From Polynucleobacter kasalickyi (GTDB lineage: Bacteria > Pseudomonadota > Gammaproteobacteria > Burkholderiales > Burkholderiaceae), in the NCBI RefSeq assembly GCF_900176405.1, contig NZ_FWXJ01000004.1:124001-188000 (forward strand): a DNA stretch of 64,000 nt, read 5' to 3'. Of this stretch, positions 18,152 through 26,993 are shown in pieces (position 1 is the stretch's first letter; each line of letters begins with the position of its first letter). The notes beneath the pieces are model-generated. The model made no database searches. It was not told where the DNA came from and worked only from the letters and a program-made list of their open reading frames with translations. Position numbers and translations under genes: made by a program.

Positions 18152-19242
18152 GATGGGATGGTCATGCTACGGACGATTTCTTCATTTGGGTCGCACCCAA
18201 GTCCAGGCACTGTTGGCAAACTAATTTCTCCATTACTCGCTAAAACCGAATGACCTAATGGATTATTCGTTAAGGTAGCAAACGAATATTCAATCAAAGG
18301 TTTTTCAGGTAAGCAGGTGGCCAAATGTAAGGTAGCTAATAAGCCAGGCCCAAAGTAAGGGGAGTGTGGCATTACTGGAATATTAAACTTTTCTCCTAAA
18401 GCGATGATTTTTAGCATTTCAGAAATGCCGCCAATTTTGGTGACACTGGGTTGAATAAAGTCGACCGCATTCGCCTCAATCATTTGCTCAAAATGTTTGA
18501 GGCTTAAATTGTTTTCACCGGCCGCAATCTTCATCTTGCCATAGCGCTTTACTTTAGCTAAGTTACTAAAATCTTCGGGAGGCCAAATAGGTTCCTCTAG
18601 CCAATAGAGTTCAGATGGTATCAACTGATCAATCATCTCTATCGTGGTTTGATAATCCCACGGACAGTTCACATCCATCATGAGTGGCAAGTCTAACCCC
18701 ATCACTTCTCGAGCGGCCTGTACCTTATCTACGCCAAGTTCATGTAATTTGATGGCTCTAAAGCCCTTGTCTAAGGCATCTTGGGTATTCTTTTTCACGA
18801 GATCCACCGTACCATAGCGCATCAGACTGGCGTAACAAGAAAAGGATTGATGTGACTTACCCCCAAAGAGCTCGGTTAAAGATTTATTTTCACGTTTACC
18901 TTTTAAGTCCCACAGGGCAATATCTAAGCCGGATAGTGCGTAGGTAACGGGGCCAGTTCTGCCTAAAATATGTAATTGTCTTTGCAGTTGATTCATCAAA
19001 GCAGGAATATCGGTTTCGTCCCGACCCATCATCAGCGGAGCAATTAAGTGTTCGAATGCTTGTTTGGTCGCTGGCCACACCGATAAACCAAAAGCTTCGC
19101 CCCAGCCAACTAAGCCCTCTTCCGTTTCAATCCGGATCAATAAAACTTCCATTCTTCGCGGGATCCCTGCAAAGGTCGGCTTAGGACCGCCAATCTCATA
19201 GGGAATACTGATAGGTATTGCTTGTGCTGAACGTATTGTCAT
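18148..19242 (-). CDS. Enolase-superfamily enzyme with KxH motif
   Basis: 364 residues. The capping domain begins MTIRSAQAIPISIPYEIGGP. The barrel has IKLHELGV, where the second Lys of the usual KxK is His. Metal ligands are in MMDVNCPW, WLEEPIWPP and AAGENN, and the C-terminal His is in VMPHSPYFGPG. A KxH site is found in several acid-sugar dehydratases of the mandelate racemase group. A strong AAGGAGGT lies upstream of ATG 19242. It is the first gene of the minus-strand trio and a close paralogue of the divergently transcribed gene at 19361. Confidence 0.87.
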   Translation of the reverse strand: MTIRSAQAIPISIPYEIGGPKPTFAGIPRRMEVLLIRIETEEGLVGWGEAFGLSVWPATKQAFEHLIAPLMMGRDETDIPALMNQLQRQLHILGRTGPVTYALSGLDIALWDLKGKRENKSLTELFGGKSHQSFSCYASLMRYGTVDLVKKNTQDALDKGFRAIKLHELGVDKVQAAREVMGLDLPLMMDVNCPWDYQTTIEMIDQLIPSELYWLEEPIWPPEDFSNLAKVKRYGKMKIAAGENNLSLKHFEQMIEANAVDFIQPSVTKIGGISEMLKIIALGEKFNIPVMPHSPYFGPGLLATLHLATCLPEKPLIEYSFATLTNNPLGHSVLASNGEISLPTVPGLGCDPNEEIVRSMTIPS

Positions 19243-19294
19243 CGCAATACCTCCTTTTAGGTCTCCAAAATTTTTGAAATATTCTCTTTTTTTA

Positions 19295-19306
19295 TAGTAT
19301 ATACTA
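19295..19306. promoter_or_regulatory. 12-bp perfect palindrome, likely operator
   Basis: TAGTATATACTA lies in the middle of the 118-base region between the divergent enolase paralogues. Its form resembles operators of GntR-type regulators. No regulator gene is adjacent. It could control both transcription units. Confidence 0.4.
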
Positions 19307-19360
19307 GCGAAAAATAACTATTTGCATTCATAAAGGTGCAAAACAATCAGGAGACAAGAC

Positions 19361-20452
19361 ATGACGATTCGCTCTGTCGAAGCCTTTCCTTTAAGCTTGC
19401 CATTTGATATCGGTGGACCAAAACCTATTTTTGCTGGCAAGACAAGAGAAATGGAGATGTTGCTAATTCGAGTAGAAACTGAGGATGGCCTCGTCGGTTG
19501 GGGGGAGTCCTTTGGCTTCAGCATTTGGCCTGCAACAGTACAGGTAATCGAGCGCCTAGTTAGTCCTTTAGCGGTCGGTCGTGATGAGTCAAAAATTGAC
19601 GAACTCATCCTAGAAATTAGTCGCAAACTTCACCCACTTGGGCGTGCTGGAGCAGTGATTTTTGCCATTTCTGGTTTGGATATTGCCTTATGGGATATTC
19701 AGGCGCAACGACAACATCTCTCTTTAGCAAATTACTTATCTAAAGACCCCAAAAAAACCATCCCAGCTTATGCTAGTTTGATTCGTTACAACAATCCTGA
19801 TTTAGTCGCAAAGAATGCAGCAGCTGCGGTGAGTAAAGGCTTCAAAGCGATTAAATTGCATGAAACTGGCGTAGCTGAAATCAAAGCAGCGCGGGAGGCG
19901 ATTGGTCCAGATATTCATTTAATGGTGGATACGAATTGTCCATGGACGCCAGAACAAGCCATCCAAATGTGTCAACAATTAGAACCGCTCAATTTGTTGT
20001 GGATCGAAGAGCCGGTATGGCCGCCTGAAGATCATATCGGTTTAGCGACAGTAAAACGAGAGGGGAATATTCCCACTGCCGCGGGAGAAAATGCTCTAGG
20101 CTACACAGATTTGAAGAGTCTAATTACTCATCAAGTCGTAGATTACTTACAGCCGAGCGTGACGAAAATTGGCGGGGTTTCTGAAATGTTAAAAATTATG
20201 GGTCTTAGCAAAAATACGACGATTCAAATTGCGCCCCATTCCCCGTATATGGGACCTGGCTTGATTGCGACAGCGCATCTGATTGCCGCTCAAGCAGAAG
20301 ATATTTTCTTGGAATACACCTTTTGTCAAATGGATCTTAATCCACTCGGAAAATCAGTCCTCACGGAAGATGGGTGCTTTCCTATCTCCAATGAACCTGG
20401 TTTAGGTTTGGCAGTAGATATGAATATTGTGCAGCAATTATTAGTGAGTTAA
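19361..20452 (+). CDS. Enolase-superfamily enzyme with KxH motif, paralogue of 18148-19242
   Basis: 363 residues that align end to end by eye with the divergent neighbour: MTIRSVEAFPLSLPFDIGGP at the N terminus, IKLHETGVAEIKAARE, MVDTNCPWTPEQ, LWIEEPVWPPEDH, TAAGENALG and IQIAPHSPYMGPG. All metal and catalytic positions are kept, including the His of KxH, so both copies should be active. AGGAGAC at 19349-19355 supports the start. It heads an operon with two Bug receptors. A likely role is dehydration or epimerisation of an acid sugar; the exact substrate cannot be read from sequence. Confidence 0.87.
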   Translation: MTIRSVEAFPLSLPFDIGGPKPIFAGKTREMEMLLIRVETEDGLVGWGESFGFSIWPATVQVIERLVSPLAVGRDESKIDELILEISRKLHPLGRAGAVIFAISGLDIALWDIQAQRQHLSLANYLSKDPKKTIPAYASLIRYNNPDLVAKNAAAAVSKGFKAIKLHETGVAEIKAAREAIGPDIHLMVDTNCPWTPEQAIQMCQQLEPLNLLWIEEPVWPPEDHIGLATVKREGNIPTAAGENALGYTDLKSLITHQVVDYLQPSVTKIGGVSEMLKIMGLSKNTTIQIAPHSPYMGPGLIATAHLIAAQAEDIFLEYTFCQMDLNPLGKSVLTEDGCFPISNEPGLGLAVDMNIVQQLLVS

Positions 20453-20454
20453 TC

Positions 20455-21435
20455 ATGATGAATCATCGAATGAACGTTTTATTTTTAAATTTCCTTACTT
20501 TGGGTTTATTGATGTTTGGCGTGAATCTATCAGTTCATGCCCAACCTACCAGTATGGTGCGACTCGTCATCGCCTTTCCTCCCGGTGGTCCATCTGATGC
20601 CCTAGCCCGGCAGTTAGCAGATCAGTTAGGGGTTGAATTGGGACAGAACGTCCTTGTTGAAAATAAACCCGGCGGGAATGGTGCCGTTGCTGCTCAATAT
20701 GTACTGAATGCTCCGAATGATGGTAAAACTTTATGGCTCACTACTGCTGGAGCCATCACGATAAATCCGAACTTGTATCCGAAACTGACCTATGACGTTC
20801 AACAGTTTGCGCCGGTATCGTTGGTAGTCAATAATCAAGAAGTATTAGTGGTGAATGGCAAAAATCCAGTAAGCGATGTCGACGAATTCTTAAAGAGCTC
20901 TCTGTTAAAAAAAGGTGGTTTGAATCTCACCTCTTCTGGCATTGGTAGTATGCCGCACATGGCCATTTCTTTATTTCAAGATTCCACGGGTAAGACCTTT
21001 ACCCATATTCCTAATAAAGGAGCTGCTCCCGCTATTACCGATTTATTAGGTGATCATGTGGATGGTTTTTTTGGAGATATTCCAGGCGTGCTTTCTTATA
21101 TACAGGCTGGCAGTTTAAAAGCGATTGGGATTGCGGCAACTCAGCGCAATCCCTTATTGCCGAATGTCAAAACTTTTGATGAAATGGGTATTAAAGGGAT
21201 GCACTTAAATAATTGGAGTGCGATTTATGTTTCTAAGGGAGTTTCTAATAGTGTCTTGGATGAGTTAAATAGTGCGGTTAAAAGGACCCTAGAAAATAAA
21301 GCCACCTTTGAAAAAATCAAAGCATCAGGGGCAGATCCACAATGGTCAACCCGCAGTGATTTATCTCGGATGGCACAAAACGAATCAACAACTTGGCGTA
21401 GAGTGATTCAAAAATACAATGTAAAGGCGGAGTGA
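20455..21435 (+). CDS. Bug-family solute-binding receptor (first of a tandem pair)
   Basis: 326 residues with a signal peptide ending near SVHAQ, the VIAFPPGGPSDALARQLA loop and the VENKPGGNG loop. It begins 2 bases after the enolase gene, with ATG at 20455 and again at 20458. It is followed by a second Bug gene with a one-base overlap. The two tandem receptors are diverged, not a recent duplication, so they probably bind different but related ligands. Confidence 0.92.
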   Translation: MMNHRMNVLFLNFLTLGLLMFGVNLSVHAQPTSMVRLVIAFPPGGPSDALARQLADQLGVELGQNVLVENKPGGNGAVAAQYVLNAPNDGKTLWLTTAGAITINPNLYPKLTYDVQQFAPVSLVVNNQEVLVVNGKNPVSDVDEFLKSSLLKKGGLNLTSSGIGSMPHMAISLFQDSTGKTFTHIPNKGAAPAITDLLGDHVDGFFGDIPGVLSYIQAGSLKAIGIAATQRNPLLPNVKTFDEMGIKGMHLNNWSAIYVSKGVSNSVLDELNSAVKRTLENKATFEKIKASGADPQWSTRSDLSRMAQNESTTWRRVIQKYNVKAE

Positions 21436-22391
21436 TGAAAAAAAATTGGTTGATTTTTTCCCTGATGGTTTGGATTGGTCTATCCAGTAGCTCAGCCCAA
21501 GAGTATCCGAATCGGCCTGTAAAAATGTTGACGGGTTACCCAGCTGGTTCTTCGGTTGATTTGTATGGCCGAGCCATCAGTTCGAAATTGCAAAAAGTAT
21601 TCAAACAACCCTTCGTCTTCGAAAATAAAGTAGGGGCTGCTGGTACTATTGCTGCTGAAGCAACGGTTCGCGCACCAGCTGATGGTTATACCTTGTTAAA
21701 TACTGCCTCGCAAATCACCATCAATCCCTTTGTCCAAAAACTTTCCTTTAATACCGAAAAGGATTTGATCCCAGTAGCGCAGACACTATCGATTAGTTAC
21801 ATCTTACTGGTTGGTCCTGACTTCCCTGCGAAAAACCTATCGGAATTAATTGAAGTTGCTAAAAGCAATCCTAAGAAATTCAATTACGGTTCTTATGGTA
21901 ATGGTTCTGGTCCGCACCTTGCGATGGCGATGCTGAAAAAAGCCGCCAATATCGATGTGACTCATATTCAGTATCGTGGATCGGGGCAAATGTTGACAGC
22001 ACTCATGGCGGGCGAAATTCAAATGGCTTTTGATACGACTACCGCTACTTTAGAGTTAATTAAGGCTGGTAAATTAATTCCACTGGCAACGGGAGGTAGT
22101 AAAGTATTAGAGGCTTTGCCCAACTTACCCACGATTGCCCAAAAATATCCTGGATTTGATGCCGACGGTTGGCAGGGGGTTTTTGTACCTGCAGGAACAC
22201 CTAGTCCGATTGTGAGCAGACTCAATCTAGAAATTAATAAAATTATTCAAGAGAAAGAGTTTCGCGACCTTGCTAATTCAAGGGGAGTAATTGTTACACC
22301 AGGTTCTCAAGAGCAGTTTACCGAGTTTGTTAAATCAGAACTCAAGAAATACGAACAAGTGGTGCGTGAGAATAATATCTACCTAGAGTAA
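21435..22391 (+). CDS. Bug-family solute-binding receptor (second of a tandem pair)
   Basis: 318 residues from ATG 21435, which shares its A with the TGA of the preceding gene. GGAG lies just upstream at 21429-21432. The signal peptide (WLIFSLMVWIGLSSSSAQ) is followed by VKMLTGYPAGSSVDLYGRAI, where the usual Gly-Gly is Gly-Ser-Ser, and by the [14 protein letters not shown] loop. It ends the enolase-Bug-Bug operon. Confidence 0.92.
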   Translation: MKKNWLIFSLMVWIGLSSSSAQEYPNRPVKMLTGYPAGSSVDLYGRAISSKLQKVFKQPFVFENKVGAAGTIAAEATVRAPADGYTLLNTASQITINPFVQKLSFNTEKDLIPVAQTLSISYILLVGPDFPAKNLSELIEVAKSNPKKFNYGSYGNGSGPHLAMAMLKKAANIDVTHIQYRGSGQMLTALMAGEIQMAFDTTTATLELIKAGKLIPLATGGSKVLEALPNLPTIAQKYPGFDADGWQGVFVPAGTPSPIVSRLNLEINKIIQEKEFRDLANSRGVIVTPGSQEQFTEFVKSELKKYEQVVRENNIYLE

Positions 22392-22525
22392 TAGACACTC
22401 TTCTCTACTCTACAAGTCTTTAAGAAATCATGCCAATGATTTCTTAAATAAGTGCTACATTTAAGCTTGTTAATTGAATAACTTTAACCTCTAATTTTTC
22501 TAGTTGAGAATTCAGTAATTGACAC

Positions 22526-22563
22526 ATGCACCAACTTGGGTGACGATGTTCTTTGCGGTGCAT
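22526..22563. promoter_or_regulatory. Inverted repeat ATGCACC-N24-GGTGCAT upstream of the Liv/hydrolase operon
   Basis: Arms at 22526-22532 and 22557-22563, about 80 bases before the first gene of the operon. The same arms with a 25-base spacer occur upstream of the biuret operon (41877-41915), suggesting a shared regulator. Confidence 0.45.
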
Positions 22564-22643
22564 ATAATTTAAGAATAGTAATAAACTAGGTTTAAATTAA
22601 CACTTATTGATCAAACGATCTTCAAATATATTAGGGAATGCGA

Positions 22644-23897
22644 ATGGAAGTTAGTCAAGAAACGCAAGAAGTTGATGTCGATAATGCCATTGACAAAATC
22701 ACTAATAACCCATTACCCCACTATGAGCCTTACGGATGGCATCACTGGCCAGCTTCTCCTTGGTTTTCTTATCAGTTCCGTCGAGGTCTTGGTGAAACAC
22801 AAGAAGGTGGAGGAGCGGTTAGTGAAGTGTTTCAAGTTGCTTCCAGAATTGATCCTACGAGTGATGAGAGCTGGCACGAAGAGTGGAAACACATTGCGGA
22901 TCGCAATTTTTTAAGAGCTGAAGAAGCCGAATCGAAGAAGCATATTGTTACTGCTTCGAACTGTTTTAAGAGAGCAGCTGATTACTATCGTCAGGCAGAG
23001 TTTTTTCTATTACCCGATGATCCAAGAAGGCTAGAGACCTTTACGCTGATGGAAAAATCCAGTTATGGATATTTAAAATATTTAAATCCGCCAGGTGAAA
23101 TCGTTGATATTCCTTACGAAAATGGGGCTACTTTACCGGCCTATTTTGTCAGGGCTCCATTTCCTGGTGATAAGTTGCCAGTGCTCATTTGTATGGGCGG
23201 CTTAGATTCCATTAAAGATGAAATGTGGTTTATGCAAGCGCATGGTTGCTTGCAACGTGGGATCTCGGTACTCATGATTGATGGCCCTGGTCAAGGTGGC
23301 GCTCTAAGACGTCAGGGTCTTGTGAATCGACCCGACACGGAAGTACCGATTGGTTACTGCATTGACTATTTAGAGACCAGAAGTGATGTGGATGTCTCAA
23401 AAATTGCTGTTTGCGGTTCTAGTCTAGGTGGTATCTATGCGGCTAGAGCAGCTTGCTATGAGCATCGTTTAGCTGCTTGCATTTCGCATGGCGCTGTATT
23501 CGCAATTACAGATATGTGGGGTGGGGCAGCAGAAGATCACGGCTTAGCTACGCATATTAAGTGGGTATTTGGTTGCGATAGTATGAAATCGTCGATGGAA
23601 AAAGCGAAGGACTTCACCCTTGCCGGCCATTTAGAAAACATGCGTTGTCCTTATTTGATTATGCATGGCGGTCATGATGTCTTGACGGTTTCCCAAGCGA
23701 AGAAAGTATATGACTATGGTCAAGCAAAAGGTGTGAACTGTACACTTCGCTTACTTGATGAGGAGGAGACGGGTGCAGAACATTGTCAACATGATAACCC
23801 GACGATTGGCCAAGAAATTTTGGCGGACTGGTTAGCAGATCAATTTGGTATTGATCAAGAGCAGTTACTGAAATCAACCGTTAACAGTGCTATCTAG
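22644..23897 (+). CDS. Alpha/beta hydrolase, 2,6-dihydroxypseudooxynicotine hydrolase/FrsA-like
   Basis: About 417 residues from ATG 22644 (an ATG at 22638 is too close to the TAGGGA ribosome site). An N-terminal helical cap of about 150 residues precedes the hydrolase fold. The nucleophile Ser is in CGSSLGGIYAARA, the acidic residue follows in MHGGHDVLT, and the catalytic His is in GAEHCQHDN. This arrangement matches the C-C or C-N bond hydrolases related to dihydroxypseudooxynicotine hydrolase and FrsA-like esterases. It is the first gene of a ten-gene operon with an isochorismatase-type amidohydrolase, aldolase, ABC transporter and amidase, so an amide or N-heterocycle breakdown product is a plausible substrate. 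Confidence 0.82.
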   Translation: MEVSQETQEVDVDNAIDKITNNPLPHYEPYGWHHWPASPWFSYQFRRGLGETQEGGGAVSEVFQVASRIDPTSDESWHEEWKHIADRNFLRAEEAESKKHIVTASNCFKRAADYYRQAEFFLLPDDPRRLETFTLMEKSSYGYLKYLNPPGEIVDIPYENGATLPAYFVRAPFPGDKLPVLICMGGLDSIKDEMWFMQAHGCLQRGISVLMIDGPGQGGALRRQGLVNRPDTEVPIGYCIDYLETRSDVDVSKIAVCGSSLGGIYAARAACYEHRLAACISHGAVFAITDMWGGAAEDHGLATHIKWVFGCDSMKSSMEKAKDFTLAGHLENMRCPYLIMHGGHDVLTVSQAKKVYDYGQAKGVNCTLRLLDEEETGAEHCQHDNPTIGQEILADWLADQFGIDQEQLLKSTVNSAI

Positions 23898-23905
23898 GAA
23901 ATTTG

Positions 23906-24547
23906 ATGATTAATATTGGGGTAGATCGCATTCGAGCGGCTGTCATTGGCATTGATTTACATCGCGGACATTTGGATATGTCGGTAGCCACCATGCCAGC
24001 GAGTCCTGAAATAGCTAGTGCTGTGGTTGAGAAAAATATTGCTCTCATGAATTGGGCAAGAACCAGTTCGATACCCGTCATTCATTTAGTGACACGGTAT
24101 CGCGATTCCAAAGAAATTAGTATGAATGCTTTTTGGAGAACGCGCGCGGCGGATCCAAATAACCCAAGAAAAAATGTCATGAGACACAATCTCATTGGTA
24201 TGCCTGGCTGTGAAATCATGCCGGGAATCTATGATCCAGCTAAAGACTTTGTCGTAGATACCAAAAAACGCTATAACTGTTTTGTTGCTACCGATTTAGA
24301 ATTTTTACTCAAAACCCACGATATCAACACCCTCATTATCACTGGTGTGAATACCAATAGTTGCGTGTTATCTACGGTTACTGCCGCTTGCTCGATGGAT
24401 TATGCTGTGATCGTTCCAAGTGATTGCGTGAATACGATGGATCATCCGAGTCTGCATGACGCCGCCTTATTGTGTATTAAAACTGCCTTTGGCTTTGTGA
24501 TGAGTTCGGAAGAAGTCATGCAATTACCGGAACTTCAGAACGTATGA
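23906..24547 (+). CDS. Isochorismatase-family cysteine hydrolase
   Basis: 213 residues from ATG 23906, placed by AGGAA at 23896-23900. The catalytic triad of the family is visible: Asp17 in VIGIDLHRG, a Lys in DTKKRYNCF, and the Cys of NTNSCVLSTV. Such enzymes hydrolyse amides (nicotinamidase, maleamate amidohydrolase, N-carbamoyl hydrolases). It lies 8 bases after the alpha/beta hydrolase and overlaps the aldolase gene by 4 bases. In this operon it is a candidate half-amidase. Confidence 0.86.
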   Translation: MINIGVDRIRAAVIGIDLHRGHLDMSVATMPASPEIASAVVEKNIALMNWARTSSIPVIHLVTRYRDSKEISMNAFWRTRAADPNNPRKNVMRHNLIGMPGCEIMPGIYDPAKDFVVDTKKRYNCFVATDLEFLLKTHDINTLIITGVNTNSCVLSTVTAACSMDYAVIVPSDCVNTMDHPSLHDAALLCIKTAFGFVMSSEEVMQLPELQNV

Positions 24548-25227
24548 ATAAAACCTTAACTCTGCAGGAGCGATTGCAATCCGATGAATTGCTCTGGATG
24601 GTGAATGCTGGCGGCTCTTCCATCGATGTGATTGATTCATTAGCCAGAGCTGGTGCTGAATGTGTGTTTATCGATTGCGAGAGAACGGCCATCAATATAG
24701 AGAGTATTACACCGATGGTTCGAACCATCCATGCGCACGGGATGTTTGCGGTTTTAAGAAGTGAGTCGCTACAACCTGAAGTTCTGATTCGTTATTTGGA
24801 CCGGGGGATCGATGGCTTAATTTCTCCGCACATTGAAACGACTAGTCAGTTACAAATGATTAGTGAAGTTGTGGATTACGTGGGTAGCTCACAATCTAGA
24901 ACAATTTTTAAGATTGCACAAATTGAATCGGTGCAAGCATTAGAAAATATCGCCAATTTATCCATCGATCAATCCACCGATACATTTTTAATTGGTCCGA
25001 ATGATCTCTCGCACAGTCTTGGCTTAAAGGGAAGTCAAACCGACCCGCTTTTGTGGCAAAAGGTAGATGAGGTGATTAGCGCATTAAATCAACAGACAAG
25101 AACTTGGGGTATCCCTGGCAATCCGCAAACAGCAAGCAATTGGGTGAATAAAGGGGCCAGTTTTTTATATTGTTCAGTAGATCAGATTTTGAAACTGGGC
25201 TACGCAAATTTCTGTAAAAAAAACTAA
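24544..25227 (+). CDS. HpcH/HpaI-family aldolase-like protein
   Basis: 227 residues, a little shorter than the family's usual 250 or so. Conserved blocks are FIDCERTAIN near residue 40, IDGLISPHIETTSQ near 85, QIESVQALENI near 125 with the metal-binding Glu, and IGPNDLSHSLG near 150. The usual His of the EH dyad that acts as base in HpaI is Arg here (CERT), so aldolase activity may be changed or lost. The ATG overlaps the preceding stop (ATGA). Probable substrate: a 2-keto-hydroxyacid. Catalysis is uncertain because of the His to Arg change. Confidence 0.78.
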   Translation: MNKTLTLQERLQSDELLWMVNAGGSSIDVIDSLARAGAECVFIDCERTAINIESITPMVRTIHAHGMFAVLRSESLQPEVLIRYLDRGIDGLISPHIETTSQLQMISEVVDYVGSSQSRTIFKIAQIESVQALENIANLSIDQSTDTFLIGPNDLSHSLGLKGSQTDPLLWQKVDEVISALNQQTRTWGIPGNPQTASNWVNKGASFLYCSVDQILKLGYANFCKKN

Positions 25228-25245
25228 ATAACTAAGGAGAAAAAA

Positions 25246-26121
25246 ATGGCAATGTTACCAAGTGAACGGACGAACTTTTCAGCAATTGTTGATCGCCCAC
25301 CCTTAAAGTTTCCCAATAAAGCCAAGGTAATTATCTGGTCGATTGTGAATTTAGAAGTGTGGGATATCGCCAGACCGATGGCACGTCAGGTAATTCCTGC
25401 GCCAACTGGATTGCCATTGTTGCCAGACGTTCCTAACTGGGCTTGGCATGAATACGGTATGAGAGTTGGTTTTTGGCGGTTTAAGGCGCTGTATGATTCG
25501 CTCAATATTACCCCGACCTTGGCATTAAACGCACGCGTTTGTTTGGACTATCCACGGGTTGCCGAAGCTTGCTTGAAATCGAACTGGGAGTTCATGGGGC
25601 ATTCCTATGAACAAATGCCGATTCATAAGGTGGAACATCAAGAAGAAATGATCGCAAAGTCCATGTCGACGATTGAAGCCTTTACTGGTAAGCGTCCAGT
25701 TGGTTGGCTTGGCCCTGGCCTAACACAGACTTATGAAACCCCTGATTTATTAGCGGCCGCTGGCGTTAAATACATTGGCGATTATCCCTATGATGACGAA
25801 CCAACCGTGATTAAAACCACCAATGGTCCTCTAGTGACTCTGCCCTATACCGTCGAGAATAACGACATCCCAATGATGATCGTACAACATCATGAAGCTG
25901 CTTATTGGACGCAAAAATGTATTGATACCTTTGATCAATATTATTTAGAAGCTGAAGAACGGCCAAAGATTTTGTCAATCGCCATTCATCCCTATATCAG
26001 TGGACAACCTTTCCGGATTGCTTACCTTAAAAAAGTGTATGAACACATCAACAAACATGCGGATGTAGTTCATATGACTGGCGAGCAAATCTATGACTGG
26101 TATAGCCAAACTTCAATGTAA
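25246..26121 (+). CDS. Polysaccharide deacetylase-fold hydrolase (allantoinase/cyclic imide hydrolase-like)
   Basis: 291 residues. The NodB-like fold is recognisable by the VPNWAWHEYGMRVGFWR block near residue 65 and the SWEFMGHSYEQ-type metal region (here NWEFMGHSYEQ). It also shows RPVGWLGPGLTQTYETPDLL near 145 and the C-terminal SIAIHPYISGQP His. This branch of the family contains PuuE allantoinase and bacterial cyclic imide hydrolases rather than true sugar deacetylases. AAGGAG lies upstream of ATG 25246. Its neighbours include two amidase-type enzymes, which fits opening of a cyclic imide or ureide followed by half-amide hydrolysis; this is an inference. Confidence 0.78.
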   Translation: MAMLPSERTNFSAIVDRPPLKFPNKAKVIIWSIVNLEVWDIARPMARQVIPAPTGLPLLPDVPNWAWHEYGMRVGFWRFKALYDSLNITPTLALNARVCLDYPRVAEACLKSNWEFMGHSYEQMPIHKVEHQEEMIAKSMSTIEAFTGKRPVGWLGPGLTQTYETPDLLAAAGVKYIGDYPYDDEPTVIKTTNGPLVTLPYTVENNDIPMMIVQHHEAAYWTQKCIDTFDQYYLEAEERPKILSIAIHPYISGQPFRIAYLKKVYEHINKHADVVHMTGEQIYDWYSQTSM

Positions 26122-26136
26122 AAACAAGCGATCCCT

Positions 26137-26991
26137 ATGACTTTTTTCCTTTTCCAATTATTAAATGCTTTCACTTTTGCAGCGCTACTCTTCATCGTCG
26201 GGAGTGGCTTTACTTTAGTGTTTGGATTAATGCGAATCGTCAACTTGGCTCACGGCGCCTTTTACCTCTTGGGTGGATATGTTGCTTACGTTGTAACAAA
26301 TCAAACCAATAATATGTTTTTTGGTATTTGTGCGTCGATCTTAACGCTTGCCATCATGGGGATGCTTGAACAGTTTCTATTGAAATTTGCAAAGGGGGCT
26401 GAGCTCCGTCAGGTATTGATGTCACTGGGTATCGGCCTCATGGTCAACGATATATCCCTGGTAATTTTTGGGGGAGATAGTTTGTCGGTGCCCATCCCGT
26501 CGTATTTACAGGGACCGATGGAACTGTTTGACATTACTTATCCGAAGTACCGACTATTTGTTTTATTGATTGGCATATTGATATTTTTTGGTTTGAATTT
26601 CTTAATTAACCGAACAAAGCTAGGTGCTTTGATTCGCGCTGGGGTAGATGATGCTGAAACAGTTGAGGCGTTAGGAGTTAACATTCGCCAAATTTTTACC
26701 ATTACTTTCATGATTGGTATGGCCTTAGCTGCTATTGCTGGTTCACTGGGTGGTGCTTTCCTATCCCTCTATCCAACGGCAGATTCGGAAATTCTGGTCT
26801 ACAGCTTAGCCGTGGTGATTATCGGCGGACGAGGAAGTTTGATTGGCGCAGCCATTGGTAGTTTAACGGTGGCTTTACTCTCCACTTTTGGGCAAGTTTC
26901 TTTCCCTGAATTATCTTATTTTGTTATTTTTGGTCCAATGGCATTGCTACTTGCCTTTAGACCTAATGGACTATTTGGAAAGCCGGTATAA
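26137..26991 (+). CDS. Branched-chain-type ABC transporter permease, LivH-like
   Basis: 284 residues, almost entirely hydrophobic, with about eight membrane segments. LivH hallmarks are SGFTLVFGLMRIVNLAHGAFY near the N terminus, the EAA-type loop GVDDAETVEALGVN, and AIAGSLGGAFLSLYP. With the four following genes it forms a complete Liv-type ABC importer. In this operon the cargo is more likely an amide, imide or carboxylate than an amino acid. Confidence 0.92.
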   Translation: MTFFLFQLLNAFTFAALLFIVGSGFTLVFGLMRIVNLAHGAFYLLGGYVAYVVTNQTNNMFFGICASILTLAIMGMLEQFLLKFAKGAELRQVLMSLGIGLMVNDISLVIFGGDSLSVPIPSYLQGPMELFDITYPKYRLFVLLIGILIFFGLNFLINRTKLGALIRAGVDDAETVEALGVNIRQIFTITFMIGMALAAIAGSLGGAFLSLYPTADSEILVYSLAVVIIGGRGSLIGAAIGSLTVALLSTFGQVSFPELSYFVIFGPMALLLAFRPNGLFGKPV

Positions 26992-26993
26992 CT

